Part shown: positions 1 through 5,510 of the stretch, piece by piece | Numbering within the stretch: the stretch's first letter is position 1 | Layout: every line of letters starts with the position of its first letter | Source of the DNA: Flavobacteriaceae bacterium | Lineage (GTDB): Bacteria > Bacteroidota > Bacteroidia > Flavobacteriales > Flavobacteriaceae | Direction of reading: 5' to 3' | Assembly: GCA_019090365.1 (NCBI GenBank) | Contig: JAHRWC010000248.1 | Coordinates: 1 to 5,510 of the forward strand | DNA length: 5,510 nt | Translations under genes and position numbers: made by a program | The notes under the pieces: model-generated | Database searches by the model: none | The model's input: only the letters and a program-made list of their open reading frames with translations | Told to the model about the DNA's origin: nothing

Positions 1-2
1 AA

Positions 3-43
3 TCTATAGGGTTTTCACCTTTTAGTCAATAGGATTTTCACCT
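3..43. repeat. Two direct repeats of an 18-base element, 23-base period
   Basis: The element TC[T/A]ATAGG[G/A]TTTTCACCT occurs at 3-20 and again at 26-43, with 16 of 18 positions identical and a start-to-start spacing of 23 bases, about two helical turns. This spacing and the short intervening gap are typical of tandem binding sites for a dimeric regulator. The repeats lie beyond the end of the flavin oxidase gene and its putative terminator, so they more likely belong to a gene left of the window than to this cluster. No regulator can be named, and a longer array could continue outside the window. Confidence 0.55.
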
Positions 44-100
44 AATTATTGAAATATATTGATGTAATTTAATAAAGAGAATAATATTTTATTGTTTTCA

Positions 101-137
101 TAAAACATACACCTCAATTTATATACTAAGGTGTATG
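101..137 (-). terminator. Putative rho-independent terminator of the three-gene cluster
   Basis: A perfect 9-base inverted repeat, CATACACCT at 106-114 and AGGTGTATG at 129-137, encloses a 14-base AT-rich loop. Read on the minus strand, the stem is followed at once by TTTTATG, and it begins 18 bases after the stop codon of the 156-2255 gene. Position and orientation fit the end of a minus-strand transcript. The stem has only four G-C pairs and the T-run is short, so termination may be weak. The T-rich stretch on the other side leaves a bidirectional role possible. Confidence 0.5.
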
Positions 138-155
138 CCTCAATCTTATTTTACT

Positions 156-2255
156 CTATGATGGACAAATAAAAGGATATTCACTATCATCGATAATTGG
201 TTCTATATCAAAGAATTTATTTAAAACCGTTTCTGCAGTACAAAAAGCTCCTTCTACCCAAGCTTGATCATTAGAATAGGTTGATCCTATAATAAAAAGA
301 TTGGTGTCTTTTCTTTTCACTAATTGTGATGGCTTGCATATTTTTTGTTGTACATCGCCTATATTATAATGTGAATAATAAGCATGATATCCCGCTTTAA
401 AAGGTGGCAATGACCAATCCATATAACGAGTTTCAAGAGGTTCAGGAACTGAATCATAACCAGCTTGAGAACCAAAATGTAAACTAGCTAATTGCTGGCG
501 CAACATTTTAACCATCACAGGAGGTGCAATGCGTGGACCTTGTAAAGGCTGATCATCTTGAGATTCTGCTATCTTTCGTTCTTTATTTGGTCCAAGCTCT
601 AATGCTTTCCAAAAAGTAGTATATTTTATATCATCATAACTAGCTAAAATTCCATACACTTTTTTTCCTTTTTTATGAAGTGCATTGTCTCCAAAATAAA
701 CTACTTGGCGAATCGGCATATCTGTAGCACTAGGCCCAATAGTATCTAAATGTGCTACTTCAGTAATTTGTTGTTGTTCTTTATAACTAAAATTTGCTTG
801 CACTATATACTCTGCAACACTCAAAAATTCAACTTCGGTAGCATAGGTAGTGTCTATGATTGTAGGAATTGAATTATCATATGCTTTCTTATGTTTTTCA
901 GCTTTTATTTTAGCTTGTGCTGCTGCTGTAGCTGCAGCCTCTATAGCTTTCAAATATTTAGCTGGAAATTTATCTTTCTTAAGTTTTTTTACGCCGTCTT
1001 GAGTTAAAAAATAACTATTCAATTTAGCAGGATACTTAGGTGGTGACGGAATATCATCTCTCCACCAAGGTGAGTCAAAGAACATCCCAATTTTATAAGA
1101 GGGCTGCATTAGAACGGACTCTAAATACAAACGTACTTTATCATCATTTAATACATCAAAATCTCCCTGTTTCTTATTCATATATCGCGTTGCTTGAGCA
1201 ACCAAATCTATAGCATATCTACCCATAGCAAGAAATGCAGCATCACAAGTTTTTGCATCTAATTGTTTGTCTGGAGCTTTTCTACTAGCCGTTGTAAAAT
1301 GAATTACATTTTTATTTTCTAAAATTGAACGTAGCCTAGTATTTGAATGATAATCAAACTGAATACCTTTCTTTTTAGCTAATTTCACAACTTCCTGAAA
1401 TAAGGTTGAAAAAATACCCGAATATCCAATGGTTAATGTTTTGTATAGGGTTCCAGGTGTAAATTCATTATTTACTTCAAAAGATTGAGCTGAATTACTA
1501 TTTACTACATTTGAAGAATATCCATTTCCATCGGCTAAATAACTAAACCCTTCCTGTCCTAATACATCATAAGCCAAATTCCAATAGCCAATATCTTTTA
1601 ATTTTTCTCCTTTTTTAAAAATAGAATCATCCCCTAAATCTTTTGTAATCTTTCCATTTTCATAGAAATCACACCATTCCTTACGAGTGGGTGGTAATGC
1701 ATCTTCAGAAACATTTATCCCTACCCCTTCAATTTTTGTAAAACCGTCATCCGGACCTGCATCAGCTCCGTAATTGTTTACATTATAAGGTGCTGGGTTT
1801 TTAGAGTCAATATCAGAAGTGTACATATTCTTTGCTCTCAATGATAGAAGAGGGTCTCCTGCTTCATTAAATGGTACAGAATATTTTTCTAGACCAATCT
1901 CACTGATGGTCTTAGTAACTAATCGATGCCCTGGATTATTACCTCCATTTGGATTCGGATTATTCTTTGTTTTTTTATAATCCCAAGCGGAATATCTCAT
2001 TCCTCCCAATTCTAAGTAAGAGGACTTAGGATTGTCTTTATAATGCCAAGTACAAACTCTTGCACCGGCTTCACGAGTCCCTTTTTCTTTTTTTGAAAAT
2101 TGATAGTCTCCCCAATCATATAATTCGAGGATATCTCCCTTTCTTATCATTTTTGAAGCATCTCCTCCTTTTACAGTTTTTCCCTGTAGTAATCGCCAAG
2201 CCGCATATAATCCTGCAGCTCCAGCACCAAAAATTGAATATGTTTTGTTTTCCAT
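156..2255 (-). CDS. FAD-dependent amine / L-amino-acid oxidase-like flavoprotein
   Basis: This 699-residue protein looks like a member of the flavin amine oxidase superfamily (L-amino-acid oxidase / monoamine oxidase fold). Such enzymes oxidise an amine or alpha-amino group with O2, giving an imine that hydrolyses, plus ammonia and H2O2. The N-terminus enters directly into a Rossmann dinucleotide fold with GAGAAG at residues 10-15. A family signature ELGGMRY follows at 82-88; its arginine (R87) matches the position that holds the substrate carboxylate in L-amino-acid oxidases. The C-terminal FAD-binding segment is clear at about 652-678, with the core AWVEGA at 665-670. A segment at 611-626 (DWSLPPF, then AGYHAYY) resembles the conserved DW...GxxHxW-type region of bacterial L-amino-acid oxidases. 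At 699 residues it is longer than simple monoamine oxidases. Extra material includes an Asn/Pro/Gly-rich loop at about 98-109 and an Ala/Lys-rich helix-like stretch at about 434-457. No signal peptide or membrane segment is seen. The ATG is preferred because the FAD motif begins eight residues later. The gene follows the LodB-like gene after 80 bases and probably shares its transcript. Substrate unknown; L-amino acid is an inference. Confidence 0.85.
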   Translation of the reverse strand: MENKTYSIFGAGAAGLYAAWRLLQGKTVKGGDASKMIRKGDILELYDWGDYQFSKKEKGTREAGARVCTWHYKDNPKSSYLELGGMRYSAWDYKKTKNNPNPNGGNNPGHRLVTKTISEIGLEKYSVPFNEAGDPLLSLRAKNMYTSDIDSKNPAPYNVNNYGADAGPDDGFTKIEGVGINVSEDALPPTRKEWCDFYENGKITKDLGDDSIFKKGEKLKDIGYWNLAYDVLGQEGFSYLADGNGYSSNVVNSNSAQSFEVNNEFTPGTLYKTLTIGYSGIFSTLFQEVVKLAKKKGIQFDYHSNTRLRSILENKNVIHFTTASRKAPDKQLDAKTCDAAFLAMGRYAIDLVAQATRYMNKKQGDFDVLNDDKVRLYLESVLMQPSYKIGMFFDSPWWRDDIPSPPKYPAKLNSYFLTQDGVKKLKKDKFPAKYLKAIEAAATAAAQAKIKAEKHKKAYDNSIPTIIDTTYATEVEFLSVAEYIVQANFSYKEQQQITEVAHLDTIGPSATDMPIRQVVYFGDNALHKKGKKVYGILASYDDIKYTTFWKALELGPNKERKIAESQDDQPLQGPRIAPPVMVKMLRQQLASLHFGSQAGYDSVPEPLETRYMDWSLPPFKAGYHAYYSHYNIGDVQQKICKPSQLVKRKDTNLFIIGSTYSNDQAWVEGAFCTAETVLNKFFDIEPIIDDSEYPFICPS

Positions 2256-2277
2256 TTTATGAATTTTATGATGAATA

Positions 2278-2329
2278 GTTTATACTCTAAATATAAAAAT
2301 ATTGATTATAGATTATTATAAGTATAAAC
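2278..2329. repeat. 9-base inverted repeat in the spacer upstream of the flavin oxidase
   Basis: GTTTATACT at 2278-2286 and its exact reverse complement AGTATAAAC at 2321-2329 are separated by 34 AT-rich bases. They occupy most of the 80-base spacer (2256-2335) between the LodB-like gene and the flavin oxidase gene, ending 22 bases before the latter's start codon. They could be paired operator half-sites or a weak intercistronic hairpin. Because the spacer is so AT-rich, chance is also plausible. No convincing separate promoter was recognised here. Confidence 0.3.
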
Positions 2330-2335
2330 ACCTAA

Positions 2336-3442
2336 TTAGCTGTTGACTAAAACTTTATGCTTTGTTATCCAATATTTGGAGTTTTCCCATCTTGATTCTA
2401 ATGAATACTGTGTATGTAATTTCTCCATATATATTTGAAAAGCAGAATCTAAAAGATAATTGTACGCCAACATAGCATCCGATTTATTATCAATAGCGCT
2501 TATTAAGGCATGTCCAGCATAATAACCTGAAGCTAAAGCGGAAGTAATTCCATAAGAAGAAATTGGATCAAAAGTAATTGCTGCATCCCCTACTGCAATC
2601 CAGTTTTCACCAAAAGGTCGATCTAATTTACTAGTACCTGCTGGCATTATTTTTAATCCCTCAAAGTTTAATTGTGCCCGAGTAGTATATTCTGAAATAT
2701 GTAAAGTATGCTCTAATTCTTTTAGTAAAAAATCTGCATACTGAGTTTTATCACGTAACATTGTTTGTTCAGTAAAAAACATAAGAGACAGCTCTTTTGT
2801 TTCCTGTGGAGCCATATACCACCATCCGTTTTTAGTAGCTTCTACAATTATTTGATGTGAGATTGGAACAGATAATGAAGCATTAATAACAATAGCAAAT
2901 TGATTATCTAAATTCTGCTTAATTCCTCCTAATTGTTTGCTAACAGTAGCTTTTCTACCTGTAGCATCAACTATGTATTTAGCTGAAAGAGTTTTATTTT
3001 CAGAATCGTTCTCGATAATTACTGTGACTCCTTTATCTGTAGATATTACTTTTTTAAGTTTATAGCCAAACAGACATTGCGTACAAGAATGAAGAACTTG
3101 ATTCCTTAGTTGTTTTTCAAAATATAATCGATCTAATAAATAACCTTGACCGTGAATTCCTTTAATGAATTCTTTTTGTTCTATTTGATTATTTCCCCAA
3201 CAACTCTTATTTCCATAATAGGCAATATGCTGTTTATCTTCTAGTAAATGTTGAATACCCAATTTCTTTAATAAAGGTTTAGCATTGGGTGGAATTGCTT
3301 CCCCTAGTTTTCGTGTAGGTTCAACTTTAGCTTCTACAATGCAATGTGAAATTCCTTGAGAAGAAAGCGTTATAGCAGTGGCAATCCCTGCAGGACCACC
3401 ACCAATTATAATTACATCATATGATTTTTTAGCGTTCTCCAC
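2336..3442 (-). CDS. LodB-like FAD-dependent oxidoreductase, CTQ maturation protein
   Basis: With the GTG start at 3442 the product has 368 residues. It resembles the group of FAD-dependent monooxygenase-like proteins (tryptophan halogenase / geranylgeranyl reductase relatives) that includes LodB. LodB is the partner flavoprotein required to convert the LodA precursor into active enzyme by generating the cysteine tryptophylquinone cofactor, without being part of the final enzyme. Visible motifs are the dinucleotide-binding GGGPAG at residues 14-19, GEAIPP at about 47-52, DATGR at 159-163, GWWYMAP at 206-212, and the second FAD motif WIAVGDAA at 281-288 followed by DPISSYG. There is no exact WxWxIP halogenase motif; the similar spot reads WWYMAP. 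The start is uncertain. GTG 3442 places the Rossmann strand at the usual distance from the N-terminus and overlaps the oxidase gene by 14 bases. TTG 3448 is an alternative. ATG 3514 would add 24 residues (392 in total), an 86-base overlap and an atypical extension. No further in-frame ATG lies before the FAD motif. No clear ribosome binding site supports any choice. The role is strongly backed by the adjacent LodA-family gene. Confidence 0.88.
   Translation of the reverse strand: MENAKKSYDVIIIGGGPAGIATAITLSSQGISHCIVEAKVEPTRKLGEAIPPNAKPLLKKLGIQHLLEDKQHIAYYGNKSCWGNNQIEQKEFIKGIHGQGYLLDRLYFEKQLRNQVLHSCTQCLFGYKLKKVISTDKGVTVIIENDSENKTLSAKYIVDATGRKATVSKQLGGIKQNLDNQFAIVINASLSVPISHQIIVEATKNGWWYMAPQETKELSLMFFTEQTMLRDKTQYADFLLKELEHTLHISEYTTRAQLNFEGLKIMPAGTSKLDRPFGENWIAVGDAAITFDPISSYGITSALASGYYAGHALISAIDNKSDAMLAYNYLLDSAFQIYMEKLHTQYSLESRWENSKYWITKHKVLVNS
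3429..3442 (-). promoter_or_regulatory. Stop/start overlap, probable translational coupling
   Basis: The oxidase gene ends with TAA at 3431-3429, while the probable GTG start of the LodB-like gene lies 14 bases inside it at 3442-3440, in another frame. Ribosomes finishing the oxidase could re-initiate on the maturation gene, tying the amounts of the two proteins together. If the true start is ATG 3514 the overlap is longer and the same coupling argument holds. Confidence 0.5.
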
Positions 3443-5393
3443 GATCAAGAGTTCTACGCTTACGATTTGTTCTAGGAGCTTCTGATCGGAGTTCAGCCAC
3501 TTTTTTGGTAGCATGTTCTAAACTTTCAACCATAATAGTTGCACCTTCTTCTTTAGCTTTTGGCTGAACAACACTTTCAGAATCTCCTTCTGCATACAAT
3601 ACTTGAGCAAAAGTTGCATCGGGATCTTCACTATCAAAATTACGTCCCATTTCTACCCATGAAATTTCAGGTAAATAACCTTCTGTATTATTTGGAATAG
3701 GATGTTCTTGTTTCGTAATGATTCCTAATTCATGCCATTCATCTACCATATTTGTGAGTCGTTGCAAGTGATCTGCTTCAATATCTCGCAACCAATCCTG
3801 TCTATAGTCTAAGTGTTTTAAACGTTGAGCAACACCTACATTTCCTGCTTGCATTCGTAAATAACCATCCTCAGCAAGAATCTGATTTGGTACTCTAGCT
3901 GCCCAAAATGATGGTAATGGTAAATAGTTTGAAACCGTATAGCCAGAAAGACAACTCGCTTCATCTGTTTGCCAAGGCACTCCCATCCATCTAGTTAAGG
4001 AACCTGGTCCATTTGCGGCAAAAGGTCCGTCAGCAGATGTTGCAACTTCAGGAGTTAATAAAGGACCATAATCTAATTGAATGTGTTCACCTTCAGGTAA
4101 AACATTAAGTCGGTATGGCTCTTTCCACATATGAATAATTCGCATTGTCCATGTTAGTTCTATACCAGGATGAAAAGGCCCACCGAGACAATCTTCTAAT
4201 GGAGCTTGATTTAATGCATTAATTTGTTCAGAAAGAGAAAGTGTTTCAAAAGGGACTACTTTTTTTGTTGTTCCTGTAATAAAATCACCTTGCATCCATT
4301 GAGTTAAACGTTGATATTGTGTAACCGTAATAGGTAAATCATCTAAAGAAATATTTGAATAATCTCCAAATCCGTCCCCATAAAAAGGTGGAACTTTCGT
4401 TGGTGTGTATTCAGTTGAATTAGGATCTCTAAACCATTCATATACACGTTCTCGTGCTTTCTTTGATGAATCACTTGGATTTTCTAATACTTTTATAATT
4501 GCTGGATTAGTGAAATCTGAAGGAGAATTTTTTCCGAATAACATATTAAAGCCTTGATTAACCCACTGAGTTTGTGTCATTCGTTCTAAAATTGGATAAA
4601 TATCTCTATGGAACTCAACTCCATTTTCCGAAGGATTTGGATAACCCATTTCAGTGATAAATAAATTCTGAACAACATCATTCATCGTTACTACGCCATA
4701 TAATCCTTGTCCAAAATTTGGAGGCGTTACCGCCACCATTGCTGGAGTCGCTTCATATTCTGTGCCATTTACTTTTACATTTGCTCGTATAATTCCATCA
4801 CAAGTATCATCATGCCATCCATCATTATTTGCGAAGGTCGTAATGGGGACATCATCATGAGATTGTGCATCTCCATCTCCTGCAAAAAACAGAAGACGAC
4901 CTTCAGCATCTGTTTGCAAATGACCTAAATCAACTGGAGTTCCGTAAAATAATCCGTCGTCAAAATTATGAATATCATCATTAATGTTTTTCCCTGAAAT
5001 TGACTTTGAACTAGGCGTTATGGCAAGTTGTTTTCTATCATCACCTTTTACATCATTGTTTCTTGGTTTTGCGGGTTTTGAATATTTCCCTAGATCCATT
5101 GCATTTTCAAAATCATACCATGCAGGTTTAACATTAGCAACTTCTGCACGCCAATTTATGGTTGCATTATTTGCAGTGAGTTCCTGTACTACTTTACCAT
5201 TACTATCGAAAGCATATACTCTAAAGCGAGCTACTTCTTTTTTTATTCGCCCTTTACTATCCTTATAACCACCTTGTGGAACTACAGATACGCCTGGTTG
5301 ATCTGCGGCTAAAAAATGTTCGGGTGAGTTTCCTATTCTTGCAATTCCGATTGGTGGATAAATTGCTACATAACTTATTTGAGGTGCTTTCAT
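3429..5393 (-). CDS. LodA/GoxA-family CTQ-dependent amino-acid oxidase
   Basis: This 654-residue protein belongs to the LodA-like quinoproteins, whose characterised members are lysine epsilon-oxidase (LodA) and glycine oxidase (GoxA). They deaminate an amine of an amino acid using a cysteine tryptophylquinone built from their own side chains, reduce O2 to H2O2, and can act as antimicrobial proteins. Family features include the N-terminal segment IYPPIGIARIGNSP (11-24), DAEGRLL (162-168), GWHDDTCDG (192-200), and CLGGPFHPGIE (402-412). The segment PWQTDEASC (473-481) has an Asp four residues before the Cys, as with Asp512 and Cys516 of LodA. FWAARVPNQIL (496-506) is present as well. The likely cofactor residues are Cys481 and, by motif, Trp497. 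Cys402 may correspond to the second conserved cysteine of the active site. The ATG at 5393 is favoured because the conserved N-terminal block starts within ten residues. No signal peptide is visible; LodA also lacks a classical one although it is found outside the cell. The last 50 residues or so form a charged extension ending in a basic tail (R641-R654) whose coding sequence overlaps the next gene. The lysine, glycine or other substrate preference cannot be read from sequence. Confidence 0.92.
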   Translation of the reverse strand: MKAPQISYVAIYPPIGIARIGNSPEHFLAADQPGVSVVPQGGYKDSKGRIKKEVARFRVYAFDSNGKVVQELTANNATINWRAEVANVKPAWYDFENAMDLGKYSKPAKPRNNDVKGDDRKQLAITPSSKSISGKNINDDIHNFDDGLFYGTPVDLGHLQTDAEGRLLFFAGDGDAQSHDDVPITTFANNDGWHDDTCDGIIRANVKVNGTEYEATPAMVAVTPPNFGQGLYGVVTMNDVVQNLFITEMGYPNPSENGVEFHRDIYPILERMTQTQWVNQGFNMLFGKNSPSDFTNPAIIKVLENPSDSSKKARERVYEWFRDPNSTEYTPTKVPPFYGDGFGDYSNISLDDLPITVTQYQRLTQWMQGDFITGTTKKVVPFETLSLSEQINALNQAPLEDCLGGPFHPGIELTWTMRIIHMWKEPYRLNVLPEGEHIQLDYGPLLTPEVATSADGPFAANGPGSLTRWMGVPWQTDEASCLSGYTVSNYLPLPSFWAARVPNQILAEDGYLRMQAGNVGVAQRLKHLDYRQDWLRDIEADHLQRLTNMVDEWHELGIITKQEHPIPNNTEGYLPEISWVEMGRNFDSEDPDATFAQVLYAEGDSESVVQPKAKEEGATIMVESLEHATKKVAELRSEAPRTNRKRRTLDRGER

Positions 5394-5510
5394 AACTTGT
5401 ATTATTGTTTCTTGTAAAGTTGAACAATTCTATAAAGAAATACACTTCGTATTTATACGTAAATTATGTAACAATATTTTTAATTAATTAATGGAGAAAT
5501 AGTTAGTCAA
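5394..5510 (-). promoter_or_regulatory. Leader and probable promoter region of the cluster, with a palindrome
   Basis: This stretch upstream of the oxidase gene is very AT-rich and holds no gene of its own. A 12-base palindrome CGTATTTATACG (5448-5459) is centred about 60 bases before the start codon, a suitable place for an operator. A TTAATTAATTAA tract lies at 5480-5491. Several TTG triplets and TA-rich stretches could form a Bacteroidota-type promoter (TTG then TAnnTTTG), but no full match was found by eye. No Shine-Dalgarno sequence precedes the ATG; the region is A-rich, as is common in that phylum. Confidence 0.4.

Noticed and set aside
2060..2278. Plus-strand open frame of 72 codons
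   Set aside because: It lies almost wholly antisense to the N-terminal FAD-binding part of the flavin oxidase, its translation is low-complexity (Leu/Phe-rich), and nothing supports a start site. It is a shadow of the real gene.
2329..2338. Ten-base match CACCTAATTA shared with positions 39-48 in the left-edge repeat region
   Set aside because: The match is short, AT-rich, overlaps the stop codon of the LodB-like gene, and lacks the rest of the 18-base element. Coincidence is the simplest explanation.
2336..3442. Annotation of the middle gene as a tryptophan halogenase
   Set aside because: The FAD motifs are shared by the superfamily, but the exact WxWxIP halogenase signature is missing and the adjacent LodA-family gene points to a cofactor-maturation role.
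4707..5268. Two plus-strand open frames (4707-4928 and 4984-5268) with hydrophobic or Cys/Ser-rich translations
   Set aside because: Both are antisense to well-conserved parts of the LodA-family gene and show no family resemblance. Apparent hydrophobic stretches follow from reading the opposite strand of an AT-rich gene.
5263..5445. Minus-strand open frame of 60 codons starting upstream of the oxidase gene
   Set aside because: Most of it overlaps the LodA-family N-terminus in another frame, its product is an Asn/Ser/Arg-rich string without motif, and there is no ribosome binding site. Not considered a leader peptide.
1..5510. Search for tRNA, rRNA, CRISPR arrays and insertion-sequence ends
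   Set aside because: No cloverleaf-like sequence, no array of regularly spaced repeats beyond the single pair at 3-43, no transposase coding and no terminal inverted repeats were seen by eye.

Overview
The window is AT-rich (roughly one third G+C by eye). It carries three long genes, all on the minus strand and all read from right to left. The low G+C, the A/T-rich leaders without clear Shine-Dalgarno sequences and the protein families present together suggest a member of the Bacteroidota, most likely a flavobacterium. That assignment is an inference; nothing in the window fixes the taxon.

In transcription order the layout is as follows. A 117-base AT-rich leader (5394-5510) holds a short palindrome. 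It is followed by a 654-residue LodA/GoxA-family oxidase (3429-5393), a quinoprotein whose cysteine tryptophylquinone (CTQ) cofactor is built from its own side chains. Next is a LodB-like FAD-dependent maturation protein (2336-3442 with the preferred GTG start). It overlaps the oxidase gene by 14 bases, or by 86 bases if the upstream ATG is used. After an 80-base AT-rich spacer comes a 699-residue FAD-dependent amine/L-amino-acid oxidase-like protein (156-2255). A hairpin followed by a T-run (101-137) could end the transcript. The left edge (3-43) holds two copies of an 18-base element spaced 23 bases apart, possibly control sequence for a gene beyond the window. There is no stretch longer than about 300 bases without a gene.

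LodA-type and LodB-type genes form an established pair: the flavoprotein LodB is needed to make the CTQ cofactor of LodA, which oxidises a primary amine of an amino acid and releases an aldehyde or keto acid, ammonia and hydrogen peroxide. The unusual point here is a third gene, for a flavin amine oxidase that would also be expected to release peroxide, placed directly downstream on the same strand. The window therefore looks like a compact amino-acid oxidation or peroxide-producing cassette with two chemically different oxidases. Alternatively, the two oxidases may act on related substrates in a nutritional pathway. Substrates cannot be read from the sequence. No transporter, catalase or secretion gene lies in the window, and none of the three proteins has a recognisable N-terminal signal peptide.
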